Shown here in pieces: positions 20,377 through 28,792 of a stretch of 52,376 nucleotides of DNA. Both the position numbers and the translations under genes were made by a program. This DNA is from Gemmatimonadota bacterium (GTDB lineage Bacteria > Gemmatimonadota > Gemmatimonadetes > Longimicrobiales > Gaopeijiaceae). A model generated the notes under the pieces. It was not told the DNA's origin. It saw nothing but the letters and a program-made list of their open reading frames with translations, and ran no database searches. Where the stretch lies: positions 1 through 52,376 of the forward strand of contig VGVR01000023.1 of the NCBI GenBank assembly GCA_016873995.1. The letters run 5' to 3'. Positions within the stretch are counted from its first letter, which is position 1; each line of letters begins with the position of its first letter.

Positions 20377-21102
20377 CTAACCCGCCCTCTCCGCCACCGC
20401 CTCCGACTCGAGCACCACGAGCTCGGGTGGTGCGGCCAGGCGCTTCAGCGACTCACCCCAGCTGCGCTGCCGCACCAGCACGAGCTCCAGGCGCGCGTCC
20501 TCGAAGTCCGGACCCTCTATGGCCACGAAGTGGAGGTCGCCGAGCTCCTCGGGCCGCAGAATCCGGTACGCCCTGCCGCGCCACGCGAACTCGACGTGCG
20601 TGGCCGCGTCGAAGTCGCGCGCACGCCACGTCTGCTCGAGGTAGCGGTTCCCCTCGACCACGTAGGCACCCGAGTCCTCGCGATCCCCCTTCTGGTAGTA
20701 CCAGGGATCGAACTCGAGGCCCTCCTGACGATTGAACAGCTCGTCGGCGGCGACGTCGACGTCCTCGAGCGCGTCCTCACGAGCCAGCGACTCGAGATGG
20801 TGACGTAGCTCGTGCGTGAGGGTCTCCCAGATCTCCCGGTCCCAGTCGAAGTCCTCGTCGAGGTCGGCGAGCCCCCGGAAAGAGCCCCAGTAGAGGACGA
20901 TGAGCGAGCGCGTCGTCTCCGGGCCGGCATACTCGGAGAAGTGCTCCTCGGTGACGCACTGCCCGAGCGTGAAGACGTCCGGCAGCGAGGGATGCGGAAC
21001 GGACTCCCGGCTCACCTCCAGGCCGTCGATCCCTTCCTTGAAGCTCTCGGGGATCTCGTCGAAGGCTGCGCGCGCCCGGCGCTCGAACTCGGCGAACTTC
21101 AT
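20377..21102 (-). CDS. Zinicin-like metallopeptidase
   Basis: A 241-residue soluble protein with an HExxH zinc motif, THELRHHLESLA, preceded by an acidic stretch (LADLDEDFDWDREIWETLTH). The early part (ARAAFDEIPESFKEGIDGLE) matches the start of minimal gluzincin or zinicin-like proteins of bacteria. The C-terminal half carries an additional mixed domain (HVEFAWRGRAYRILRPEELG). There is no signal peptide, so it probably acts in the cytoplasm. It converges on the PPC gene, with 6 bases between the stops. Confidence 0.75.
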   Translation of the reverse strand: MKFAEFERRARAAFDEIPESFKEGIDGLEVSRESVPHPSLPDVFTLGQCVTEEHFSEYAGPETTRSLIVLYWGSFRGLADLDEDFDWDREIWETLTHELRHHLESLAREDALEDVDVAADELFNRQEGLEFDPWYYQKGDREDSGAYVVEGNRYLEQTWRARDFDAATHVEFAWRGRAYRILRPEELGDLHFVAIEGPDFEDARLELVLVRQRSWGESLKRLAAPPELVVLESEAVAERAG

Positions 21103-21177
21103 GGTGCGTGGCCACGGGTCATCGAGGGATATGGCGCCTCGCCGAAGGCCCGCGCACCCAGCAAGCCCGGTGGTCTA

Positions 21178-22497
21178 CTACGACGCCAGCCGCTCCCGCA
21201 CCCAAGCGACGACCTTGTCGGAAGCGACCCGCACCTGCTGCAGCGTGTCTCGATCGCGGATCGTGACGGTGCCGTCCTTGACCGTGTCACCGTCGATGGT
21301 CACGCACCACGGCGTCCCCACCTCGTCCTGTCGGCGGTAGCGTCGCCCGATCTGGCCGGACACGTCGTAGAACGACGGGATCGCGGCCGAGCGCAGGTCT
21401 GCGTGCAGCTTCTCCGCGAGCTCGGGCATCCCTTCCTTCTTGATGAGCGGGAAGACGCCCACCTTTGTCGGCGCCAGCGCGGGCTTCAGTCCGAGCACGA
21501 CGCGCGTCTCGCCTTCGACCTCCTCCTCGCGGTAAGCGTCGGCGAGCAGCACGAGCGCTGCGCGGTCGACGCCCATCGAGGTCTCGATCACGTACGGCAC
21601 GTAGCGCTCGTTGGTAACCGGATCGATGTACTCGAGGCGCTTCCCCGAGTACTCCTGATGGCGCGACAGGTCGAAGTCCGTGCGGTTGTGGATCCCCTCG
21701 AACTCCTTCCAGCCGAACGGGAACTCGTACTCGACGTCGTACGCCTTCTTGGCGTAGTGCGCGAGCTCGTCCGGGCCGTGCTCGTGGAAGCGCAGCTTCT
21801 CGGGCCGGATGCCGAGGTCTTTGTGCCACTCCATGCGCACGTGCATCCACTTCTCGAACCACTCCTCGTCGGTACCGGGCTTCACGAAGAACTGCATCTC
21901 CGCCTGCTCGAACTCGCGCGTACGGAAGATGAAGTTCCCCGGCGTGATCTCGTTGCGGAATGCCTTGCCGATCTGCGCGATGCCGAACGGAACCTGCTGC
22001 CTAGCCGCACCCTGCACGTTCAGGAAGTTCACGTAGATGCCCTGCGCGGTCTCCGGCCGGATATAGACGGTGGCCGAGGAGTCCTCGACGGGCCCCATGA
22101 ACGTCTTGAACATGAGGTTGAACATGCGGGGCGCCGTGAACGCACCCTTGGTGCCGCACGTCGGGCACTGGCCCCCCGCGACCTCGGGCAGGTCCGCCCG
22201 AAACCTGCGGTGACAGCTCGTGCACTCGATGAGCGGATCCGTGAACCCCTCGACGTGCCCGGAGACCTCCCACACGCGGGGGTGCATGAGGATCGCCGCG
22301 TCCAGCCCCTCGATGTCGTCCCGCTGATGCACCATCGAGGACCACCAGCGGTCCTTGAGGTTGCGCTTCAGCTCGACGCCCAACGGGCCGTAGTCCCACA
22401 CCGACCCCGCGCCGCCGTAGATCTCCGAGGACTGGAAGACGAAGCCGCGCCGCTTGGCGAGCGACACGAGCTTGTCCATGAGGTCGGCGTTGGCCAT
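21178..22497 (-). CDS. glyQS: Glycyl-tRNA synthetase, alpha2 type
   Basis: A 439-residue class II synthetase of the single-chain dimeric type that charges tRNA-Gly. The N-terminal zinc site is CTSCHRRF with CPTCG (four Cys). Motif 2 is FRNEITPGNFIFRTREFEQA and motif 3 is around SMGVDRAALVLLA. The anticodon-binding domain occupies the last 110 residues. The start at ATG 22497 (MANADLMDKLVSLAKRRGFV) fits family N-termini; an in-frame extension upstream is not credible. The Nfu-like gene begins on the other strand 163 bases away. Confidence 0.96.
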   Translation of the reverse strand: MANADLMDKLVSLAKRRGFVFQSSEIYGGAGSVWDYGPLGVELKRNLKDRWWSSMVHQRDDIEGLDAAILMHPRVWEVSGHVEGFTDPLIECTSCHRRFRADLPEVAGGQCPTCGTKGAFTAPRMFNLMFKTFMGPVEDSSATVYIRPETAQGIYVNFLNVQGAARQQVPFGIAQIGKAFRNEITPGNFIFRTREFEQAEMQFFVKPGTDEEWFEKWMHVRMEWHKDLGIRPEKLRFHEHGPDELAHYAKKAYDVEYEFPFGWKEFEGIHNRTDFDLSRHQEYSGKRLEYIDPVTNERYVPYVIETSMGVDRAALVLLADAYREEEVEGETRVVLGLKPALAPTKVGVFPLIKKEGMPELAEKLHADLRSAAIPSFYDVSGQIGRRYRRQDEVGTPWCVTIDGDTVKDGTVTIRDRDTLQQVRVASDKVVAWVRERLAS

Positions 22498-22660
22498 GAA
22501 AGCTTTGGGTGACAAGGGTTTCGGGCCCGAGAGACGAGGCCGGGAGCCGGGGCCGGGAAAGCTACCCCGGCCCCCCAGGCCGATCAACAAGCCGACCGGC
22601 CCGAACCCCGCCGGAACGGCAGGGGTACCACGAACGCATCGAACCTTGGAGATTGACCGC

Positions 22661-23248
22661 ATGATCCAGTTCACAGAGCGCGCGCGGACCATGGTCCGCC
22701 AGTTCCTTGCCGAGAGCGACGAGGCCGACCTCGCGCTGCGCATCGGCATGAGCGGAAGCCCCGTGGCACCCACGTTCGACCTCACGCTGATCGGCGCCGC
22801 GGAGCGCACGGCCGGGGATCGCGCCCTGGATGCGGGTGGCTTCACCGTGGTCATCCGCGAGGCAGATGCGGAGATCCTCGACGGAGCGACCGTGGACTAC
22901 GTGGAGCGGGTGAACGAGTCGGGCTTCGAGGTGCGGCCGGCGAGTGCTGCGCGCCCCGCTCCGGGCCGGCGCGAGGGGATCCCCACGGGACCGATCGCGG
23001 ACCGCGTGCGGAGCGTGCTCGAGTCGCAGGTCAACCCCGCCATCGCCGCGCACGGGGGCATGATCTCACTGGTCGACGTCGAGGAGACGGACGTCTACGT
23101 GGAGATGAGCGGTGGGTGCCAGGGATGCGCGCTCTCGCGCATGACGCTCAAGCAGGGCGTGGAGCGCATGCTGCGCGAGGCCGTGCCCGAGCTGACCGCG
23201 GTGCACGACGTCACCGACCACGCGTCGGGAGACAACCCCTACCTGTAG
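22661..23248 (+). CDS. Nfu-type iron-sulfur cluster carrier
   Basis: A 195-residue protein with a degenerate A-type (HesB/IscA-like) domain at about 1-95 and a C-terminal NifU-like domain at about 108-190. The Nfu cluster site is CQGC (Cys153, Cys156) within SGGCQGCALS. The A-type domain lacks its usual Cys residues, as in NfuA of E. coli. It should bind a [4Fe-4S] cluster between two subunits and hand it to client enzymes; this window has several candidates (Nth, radical SAM protein, molybdenum hydroxylase). ATG 22661 has GGAG 9 bases upstream. Confidence 0.88.
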   Translation: MIQFTERARTMVRQFLAESDEADLALRIGMSGSPVAPTFDLTLIGAAERTAGDRALDAGGFTVVIREADAEILDGATVDYVERVNESGFEVRPASAARPAPGRREGIPTGPIADRVRSVLESQVNPAIAAHGGMISLVDVEETDVYVEMSGGCQGCALSRMTLKQGVERMLREAVPELTAVHDVTDHASGDNPYL

Positions 23249-23296
23249 TAGGTGGTTGAAAGGCGCCGTCGTCGCGGGCCAGCCCGCCGCGTCGAC

Positions 23297-23932
23297 CTAC
23301 TGGATGCCGTTCTGCTGCAGCCGCGTGGTGAGGCCGGCGGTGAGACGCTGCCTGGTCACGCGGTCGAGCGAGCCAATCTCGGCGAGGGCCTCGGTGATCT
23401 GATCGACCCGGTCTAGCATCTGGTCACCGAGCGCGGTCGAGTTCGGGACCGCCTCCAGAATCGGGTCGGCCGTGCTCGAGGTCGCGGGGCGATACTCGAT
23501 GTTCGCCTCGTTCGCGATCAAGAACTCGTGCAGCCCGAGCGCCGCCTCCACCAATCGATCCATGGTGGCGTAGGCAGCCTCCCGCCCGTCGGCGGTCGCG
23601 ACGAAGCCCGAGTCGGCGCGCTCGACGAGCATCGCCGCCGTATCCGCGGCAATACCTCCCGCGGAAGCACGCGCCACCATCTTGTCGTGGTAGAGCTGCC
23701 ACTCGCCCGCTCTGACGCCGTCCACGAACCCACCTATCCCCGACCAAAACGCCTGGATGCCCGGGAATTGGCTCGCATCCGCGAGATACCTTCCGGTGAG
23801 CCACTGCTGGTCCGGCTCCAGCGGCGTATCCGCTGCCGTCGTCGCCGCGTCGACCTCGGCGATGGCGTCGGCGATCGCTCCCTCGGCCAGCTCCCGCATG
23901 CGCGGCAGCAGCTCGGCCGGAATCGCGGGCAT
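23297..23932 (-). CDS. Extracytoplasmic part of a membrane protein, beyond an in-frame TAG
   Basis: Same frame as the gene upstream, separated by TAG at 23980-23978 and 15 further sense codons (ARLNQPEAPVRPAVV). From ATG 23932 it codes 211 residues, largely helical (MRELAEGAIADAIAEVDAAT, and DRVDQITEALAEIGSLDRVT). I recognise no family. With the upstream part it forms one protein: acidic/Pro-rich cytoplasmic region, one membrane helix, helical outer domain. Independent translation is possible but no ribosome site stands out. Confidence 0.6.
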   Translation of the reverse strand: MPAIPAELLPRMRELAEGAIADAIAEVDAATTAADTPLEPDQQWLTGRYLADASQFPGIQAFWSGIGGFVDGVRAGEWQLYHDKMVARASAGGIAADTAAMLVERADSGFVATADGREAAYATMDRLVEAALGLHEFLIANEANIEYRPATSSTADPILEAVPNSTALGDQMLDRVDQITEALAEIGSLDRVTRQRLTAGLTTRLQQNGIQ

Positions 23933-23977
23933 GACGACTGCCGGACGAACCGGAGCCTCCGGCTGATTCAGGCGCGC

Positions 23978-24430
23978 CTACAGGATCGGCCACCCCAGGT
24001 ACCCACCGACGCCGAGGGCGCCGAGGACGACCACGGTGACGATCGGCCCTGCGAGCGAGCGCTGACTCTTGAACTTCGGTGCCGGGGGACGGTCCCGCGG
24101 CTCCCGCCGAGGCCGTGCGGGCCCTCCCGCCGGGCGGGAGACCGGAGCCTCCGGCTCCGCGACCGTCGGCGCCGCGAGGTCCATGGCCTCGTCGGCTGGC
24201 GGCCCCGCCATCCATCCCGGCGGCGAGTCGGGCTGGAACGCCGACATCGGCTCCTCTAGCTGCAGGTCGCCGGGACCCTCTGCGGGCGGGCCGCCGAACT
24301 GCATCGGTGCATCTGCGCCCATGCCACCGCCACCCGCCATTGGCCCCGCACCCAGGTCCATCGGTGCGTCCTCGAACTGGAGGCCCGAGCCCAGGTCCCC
24401 ATAGTCGAACGTCCCGCCGACCCCCTCCAA
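23978..24430 (-). CDS. Single-pass membrane protein, ending at an in-frame TAG right after its membrane helix
   Basis: Residues up to the stop form an acidic, Gly/Pro/Met-rich region (FDYGDLGSGLQFEDAPMDLG), a basic stretch (RPRREPRDRPPAPKFKSQRS) and one membrane helix (GPIVTVVVLGALGVGGYLGW). TAG follows PIL directly. The start is unclear: TTG 24430 with GGGGAG upstream is my choice and TTG 24466 is possible, but the true N-terminus may be lost (see the finding at 24402-24466). The architecture is like that of the GYF-like protein at 32263-33251. No function can be named. Confidence 0.6.
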   Translation of the reverse strand: MEGVGGTFDYGDLGSGLQFEDAPMDLGAGPMAGGGGMGADAPMQFGGPPAEGPGDLQLEEPMSAFQPDSPPGWMAGPPADEAMDLAAPTVAEPEAPVSRPAGGPARPRREPRDRPPAPKFKSQRSLAGPIVTVVVLGALGVGGYLGWPIL

Positions 24431-24443
24431 CGACTCCCCGGAC

Positions 24444-25331
24444 GTGGGCTTCGACGCGGGCCTCAATCCGTATCGCGGATGCAGCCACTGGTGCGCGTAC
24501 TGCTACGCGCGTCCCACGCACGAGTACCTCGGGTTCTCCGCAGGCCTCGACTTCGAGACCAAGCTCATGGTGAAACCGGACGCGCCCGAGCTCCTGCGAA
24601 CGGCCCTGTCATCCCGCTCCTGGAAACCCCAGGTGATCGGCCTGAGTGGAAACACGGACGCCTACCAACCTGTCGAGCGTACGCTCGGGATCACGCGTCG
24701 CTGCCTCGAGGTGCTGGCGGAGTTTCGCAACCCGGTAGCGGTCGTGACGAAGAGCCGGCTGATCACGCGCGACGTGGACGTCCTCTCGGACCTGGCCGCT
24801 CACCGAGCCACAGCGGTGGTCCCGTCCATCACGTCGCTCCGCGCCGAGGTACAGCGCGCGATGGAACCGCGCGCGGCGTCGCCCGCGAAGCGACTCGAAG
24901 CGGTCCGCATCCTCGCCAGCGCAGGCATCCCCGTAGGCGTCAACGTCGCACCCGTCGTGCCCGGGCTCACCCACCAGGAGGTACCGCAGATCCTGGAGGC
25001 TGCCGCGGAAGCAGGCGCGAGCTTCGCTTCGTACATCCTGCTCCGGCTCCCTTGGGGCGTGAAGGAGATCTTCGGCACGTGGCTCGACCAGCACTATCCC
25101 GAACGGAAGGACAAGGTGCTGAACCGCGTGCGCGACATGCGTGGCGGAAAGCTCTACGACGCGCGCTTCGAGGTACGCGGCCGAGGCGAGGGGCCTTGGG
25201 CAGACCAGCTGAAGGCGCTCTTTCGCGTGTCCGTGCGGAAGCTCGGCCTGGACCGCAGGCCCGTCCTCAGCACGGAAGCGTTCCGAGTTCCGCCGCGGCC
25301 GGGTAGCCAAACGGACCTCTTCGACCTCTAG
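24444..25331 (+). CDS. Radical SAM protein, PA0069-like, N-terminally short
   Basis: A radical SAM protein of about 295 residues with the cluster motif C-x3-C-x2-C (Cys13, Cys17, Cys20, in YRGCSHWCAYCYARP). Further family landmarks are THEYLGFSAGLDFETKLMVK, SGNTDAYQPVE, RLEAVRILASAGIPVGVNVA and the closing QTDLFDL. Substrate is unknown; spore-photoproduct-lyase-like relatives have been discussed. The family normally has 50-60 residues before the motif. Here GTG 24444 is the only start after an in-frame TAG at 24402, yet conserved NDSPDV is coded upstream of it. The coding sequence therefore seems cut. It ends in TAG. Confidence 0.85.
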   Translation: MGFDAGLNPYRGCSHWCAYCYARPTHEYLGFSAGLDFETKLMVKPDAPELLRTALSSRSWKPQVIGLSGNTDAYQPVERTLGITRRCLEVLAEFRNPVAVVTKSRLITRDVDVLSDLAAHRATAVVPSITSLRAEVQRAMEPRAASPAKRLEAVRILASAGIPVGVNVAPVVPGLTHQEVPQILEAAAEAGASFASYILLRLPWGVKEIFGTWLDQHYPERKDKVLNRVRDMRGGKLYDARFEVRGRGEGPWADQLKALFRVSVRKLGLDRRPVLSTEAFRVPPRPGSQTDLFDL

Positions 25332-25359
25332 CGAGCTCCGTCTTGCTGGCAACCGGCGG

Positions 25360-26298
25360 CTAGACCGCAGCTAGCTCGCGAGGCTGACGGGCGCGCCCGC
25401 TCCGCGCGAACGTCCACAGGAAGTTGGTGAAGCCCTCATCGTAGTCCGAGATGCCGTTTTGTCCGGTGAGCTTGAGGCGCTCGTCGTACACCCGCTTCAT
25501 GACTCTCCCCACGGAGTCCTCGTAGGGACCCGCCTCGGGGCGGAGAGCGTGTAGCTCGCGCGCCAGCTCCTCGCGCAGGTCGATTTCGTCCACCAGTCGG
25601 TGGTACGCAGCGGCGTCCTCTCCGGCGATCACCTTGAGCTGGCGATGCAGTCGCTCCGCGAGAGCAGCCTGGACCAGGGTGGGGTCCTGGGAAGAGATCA
25701 AAGCCAGGTACGAGAGGGCCTGCGCATGCAGCTCCTTCCAGTAACCCTTCCGGTGCACCAGCTCGTGCCCCAACACGTGCGGCTCGAGCACGCCCGAGTC
25801 GCGGAAGAGGGCGACATCACCTGAGACCACGTCGCAGACGCCCATGGCGAACGGGAAGACCAGCTTCGCGAGCGTGAAATCTCTCACCTCCGAGCTGGTG
25901 TGCACCCGCTGCCCGGTGATCCCGGCGATGTACTCGGTGAGCTGGTGATTGACGGAAGTGGCCAGCATCGCCCGCCCGGGCCTCTCGGCGGTATACGCCT
26001 CGTTCAGCTTGGACGCCAAGCGGTCCACTTCGTCCCTCCGCGCGTCCACGGGCATCGGCTCCAAGTGATGGACGTCGGCACCGAACTCGGCCTCGAAATC
26101 GATCCAGCGCATGTGCCGGCGCTGAGACCAGTCTTTGACGGCACTCCCCGCATAGACTCCCAGCGCCGCCGCCGACAAGATCCTGCCCGGCAGCGTGGCG
26201 CCCAGCAGGATCCTGGTCGCGAGCGGAGCCGTAGCGATCACGTCCGTGAGCGAGAACGGAGCGTAGGTGGCGTCGTTGGGGATGCGAAGCTCGTCCAT
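25360..26298 (-). CDS. Putative membrane-associated metallopeptidase, HELVH motif
   Basis: A 312-residue protein with weakly hydrophobic N-terminal segments (about 20-52) and HELVHRKGY (His178, Glu179, His182) followed by ELHAQALSYLALISSQDP. The His-Glu motif and the following alanine-rich helix recall DUF3810-type membrane peptidases. The C-terminus (VYDERLKLTGQNGISDYDEG) is typical of such proteins. It is the last gene after the VTT, HKD and RMD genes on the same strand, with 62 bases to the RMD gene. It ends in TAG. The catalytic role is inferred. Confidence 0.65.
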   Translation of the reverse strand: MDELRIPNDATYAPFSLTDVIATAPLATRILLGATLPGRILSAAALGVYAGSAVKDWSQRRHMRWIDFEAEFGADVHHLEPMPVDARRDEVDRLASKLNEAYTAERPGRAMLATSVNHQLTEYIAGITGQRVHTSSEVRDFTLAKLVFPFAMGVCDVVSGDVALFRDSGVLEPHVLGHELVHRKGYWKELHAQALSYLALISSQDPTLVQAALAERLHRQLKVIAGEDAAAYHRLVDEIDLREELARELHALRPEAGPYEDSVGRVMKRVYDERLKLTGQNGISDYDEGFTNFLWTFARSGRARQPRELAAV

Positions 26299-26360
26299 GT
26301 CGATCTATACGCGGCATGGGCCCCGCAGGGTTCCGCAGGCTCCGCTCCGCGCCGCGGACT

Positions 26361-27032
26361 CTACTGCGAGGCGAGGTCTGCCAGCACTTCCGCGGCCTCG
26401 GCCAGCACCTCCGCGTCCAAGGCGGACTTCGCCTCGAACCCGAGGACGTGCTCGAGCTCGTCGATCGCCAGGGCCGCCCGGCCCGTGTCGCGATAGAGGA
26501 GCGCGAGCTGGAGGTGGTGATCGGCTACACCCGTAGCGTGGACTTCTGCGTACGCCAGGTTCACCTCTGCTGCCTCCCACGTCGCGCGCTTCAGCTCGTC
26601 GCCTCCGAGCAGGTTGGTGGCGATCCAGCGGGTGATTCGGTTCATGCGACGGACACCGGCGTGCAGACGCCCGAGCATGTGACGGGCACCAGCATGGCTG
26701 GAGTCGGCGACCAGGACCGCATCGAGCTCCCTGGACAGATCGGAGGCCGCCTTGACCTTGGTTTGCCCTCCTTCCGCATTGGCCCGCAACCCCAGTACGA
26801 TGGCGAGCGCATACCGGCGGGCGATGTCGCCTTCATGGCCCACCACCGAAGCTCGCGCTGCCGCTTCCGCTTCTCGCAAGCGCTCCTTCCGCTCGTCACC
26901 GGCCGGCGCATCCGTGGCAGCCATGACGAGCGCCACCACGGTATCTGGAACCGTCGGCTCGGCCCACTCGGGCCTCTGTCCACTCTGAGGCATCGCCGCC
27001 ACCCCAATGACCACGATCGCGAGCAGGTTCAT
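26361..27032 (-). CDS. RMD-type helical (TPR-like) protein, exported
   Basis: A 223-residue protein starting at ATG 27032; the longer in-frame extension is antisense to the HKD gene and rejected. A short hydrophobic signal (MNLLAIVVIGVAAMPQ) is followed by helical repeats with YALAIVLGLRANAEGGQTKV and ARHMLGRLHAGVRRMNRITR. These resemble the regulator-of-microtubule-dynamics family, which bacteria also have. HHLQLALLYRDTGRAALAID is a typical TPR segment. The bacterial role is unknown. It begins 13 bases after the HKD gene ends. Confidence 0.72.
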   Translation of the reverse strand: MNLLAIVVIGVAAMPQSGQRPEWAEPTVPDTVVALVMAATDAPAGDERKERLREAEAAARASVVGHEGDIARRYALAIVLGLRANAEGGQTKVKAASDLSRELDAVLVADSSHAGARHMLGRLHAGVRRMNRITRWIATNLLGGDELKRATWEAAEVNLAYAEVHATGVADHHLQLALLYRDTGRAALAIDELEHVLGFEAKSALDAEVLAEAAEVLADLASQ

Positions 27033-27045
27033 GGCGTTTGGCTCT

Positions 27046-28122
27046 TCAGGCAGGGGTGAGGGCGTCAGCAACCAGCGCACCGAGGCGAACGGCGGCGTGG
27101 CCGAACCTCGTGCCACGACTCGACCGGGGCCGAGTCCGTTCTGCCCGAGCGAGATCGGGCCTCCATACCCGCTCGAGGAACGCGTCGACCATGTCCGAGT
27201 CACGAGTCATCACCACGAGCTCATCCAACAGCGTGTAGCTCATGAAGTCGAAGTTGCTCGACCCCACGATGAGCAGCTCCCCGTCGATGAGCATGGCCTT
27301 CAAGTGACTCATGCCCTCGCTCAGGAAGAGATCGAAGCCACCGCGGTGGGCCGACTCGACGATGTGGCGCGCCAGGTTCGCCTTGTTGTTCTGCGCAGGC
27401 GCCAGGACCCGGACCTCGACGCCCCGCCCCTGCGCAGCCGACAGGTGGTCGGTGAACGGAGGGGAGAGGTACGGGCTCATCACATCGATCGACCGTACGG
27501 CGCTCGACATCGCGTCGACTACCGGCGCCATGCCCTCGCGATTCCCCCGGCCGTTCAGGGAGAGGACGCGCAGTGCCCCGCAACGCCGATCTCGAGTGGT
27601 CGGCTCCCCCTCCCAGGAGTCGAGGAAGTCGCTGGCCAACACGCCGGACAGGTCTTCGCATTCGACTCGGAACATCATGTCGTGCCAGGCGAAGTTGTGC
27701 TCGCTGAAGTTCATGCCCCCGAGGTACGCCACCCGCCCATCGAATACCGCGATTTTCTTGTGGTTCCTTCGCACGAGCTTGGCGGGCGACGGACCCAAGG
27801 GGTTGCTGAAGCGAACACCGACTCCCCGAGAGCGCAGGCGACGTACCCAGCGATGGGTGATCATCACCTCGCGCCGCAGTGCCGGGTCGAGCCAGGCCAG
27901 ACTTGGAATGATCCGGTCGCTGTGATAGAGCAGGCTGTAGCAGTCGACGAGGAGTCGCCGGTCGAGCGCAGGACAGCGCTCGAGCGCATGACCGAGCGCC
28001 AGCCCAACCCGGTCTCCCTCGAACGTGAACGTCTCGACGTAGGCGCTGGTGTGGGCACTCCGCAGATCGTCCTGCAGCCGTGCCCAGAACTCGGTGGCAC
28101 CCACCAGGAGCTCGAAGCGCAT
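27046..28122 (-). CDS. Phospholipase D/cardiolipin synthase-like protein
   Basis: A 358-residue protein with two complete HKD motifs: HKKIAVFD at 121-128 and HLKAMLID at 273-280, each followed by the usual Gly and Asn (GGMN, GSSN). It should transfer or hydrolyse phosphatidyl groups at the membrane, as cardiolipin synthases and phospholipases D do. It lacks the N-terminal membrane helices of ClsA, resembling ClsB/ClsC forms. It begins 2 bases after the VTT-like gene, so the two form an operon behind the 28719-28751 repeat. Confidence 0.88.
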   Translation of the reverse strand: MRFELLVGATEFWARLQDDLRSAHTSAYVETFTFEGDRVGLALGHALERCPALDRRLLVDCYSLLYHSDRIIPSLAWLDPALRREVMITHRWVRRLRSRGVGVRFSNPLGPSPAKLVRRNHKKIAVFDGRVAYLGGMNFSEHNFAWHDMMFRVECEDLSGVLASDFLDSWEGEPTTRDRRCGALRVLSLNGRGNREGMAPVVDAMSSAVRSIDVMSPYLSPPFTDHLSAAQGRGVEVRVLAPAQNNKANLARHIVESAHRGGFDLFLSEGMSHLKAMLIDGELLIVGSSNFDFMSYTLLDELVVMTRDSDMVDAFLERVWRPDLARAERTRPRSSRGTRFGHAAVRLGALVADALTPA

Positions 28123-28124
28123 GG

Positions 28125-28595
28125 TCAGTCTCCGATCGGTGCGGCGGTGAGGATCTCGGCACCGACGTAGCGGGCCACCCAGGCGACTAGAGCAAACCGC
28201 ACGAGGCGCCCGGCCCCTCCACTCAGCAGGAAGCTCTGGAGGCGCATACCCAGCGCGCCGGCGGCCAGGCTGGTTCCGTAGAAGGGCGGAATGCCGGTGA
28301 CCGCGCTCGCGAACACCAGCGAGCCCACGCTACCACCGCGGGCCGCCACGACCTCCGCTGCGCGGTCGAGCGCGACGCGCGCTTTGCCCCCCAACCGGCC
28401 GGGTGCCCAGCGCGCGACGCCGAAGAGGGCTGTCTTGGTCGCCATCTGACCGGTGGTGGATACCAACGCGACCAACGGGATGCCGATCTTTGGAACTGCG
28501 ATCACCACGCCCGCCACGAGCAGCTCGGCGTTCACGAGCGGCACGAGCCCACTCACCGCCGTGCCTACCAGGAGCCCTGCGAGGACCTCCCACAT
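28125..28595 (-). CDS. VTT/YqaA-like small integral membrane protein
   Basis: A 156-residue membrane protein starting at ATG 28595, supported by a strong AAGGAGGT ribosome site 4-5 bases upstream. About four hydrophobic segments are visible (EVLAGLLVGTAVSGLVPLVN, LVAGVVIAVPKIGIPLVALV, and two later). The sequence VTGIPPFYGTSLAAGALGM fits the core of the VTT/SNARE-associated family, several members of which move or scramble lipids. It is the first gene of the run with the HKD phospholipase. Confidence 0.75.
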   Translation of the reverse strand: MWEVLAGLLVGTAVSGLVPLVNAELLVAGVVIAVPKIGIPLVALVSTTGQMATKTALFGVARWAPGRLGGKARVALDRAAEVVAARGGSVGSLVFASAVTGIPPFYGTSLAAGALGMRLQSFLLSGGAGRLVRFALVAWVARYVGAEILTAAPIGD

Positions 28596-28718
28596 CGGAC
28601 CTCCTTCCCCATCGGAGCCCGGAGCCCGTGCGGCCCACGGTGAGGAAAGGATGGCTTCTAGAGCTGATCCGCAACCGTACGCGGAAACGCGTAGACGGCC
28701 CGGCACCGCGACGTATCC

Positions 28719-28751
28719 GGATTGTAACAGGATTGTAACAGGATTGTGACA
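28719..28751 (-). promoter_or_regulatory. Three tandem 11-bp repeats, Pho-box-like operator
   Basis: On the plus strand GGATTGTAACA occurs twice and GGATTGTGACA once, head to tail, in an otherwise very GC-rich gap. Read on the minus strand, towards the VTT-HKD operon, this is TGTCAC-N5-TGTTAC-N5-TGTTAC. PhoB-type regulators bind direct repeats of CTGTCAT-like half-sites at an 11-base period, so both unit and spacing fit. The site lies about 125 bases before the VTT start codon. Another OmpR-family regulator could use the same layout. Confidence 0.55.
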
Positions 28752-28754
28752 ACC

Positions 28755-28771
28755 CGCGGCGGGACGCCGCG
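28755..28771 (-). terminator. Hairpin after proA
   Basis: A 6-bp stem (CGCGGC with GCCGCG) closes a 5-base loop, about 22 bases beyond the proA stop. The following bases are GTTGT, not a proper T-run, so termination strength is doubtful. Confidence 0.35.
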
Positions 28772-28792
28772 TCGTGGCCGGCAGTGGTCCGG

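Noticed and set aside
28719..28751. CRISPR or other repeat array
   Set aside because: Only three 11-base units with no spacers; period and sequence fit an operator much better.
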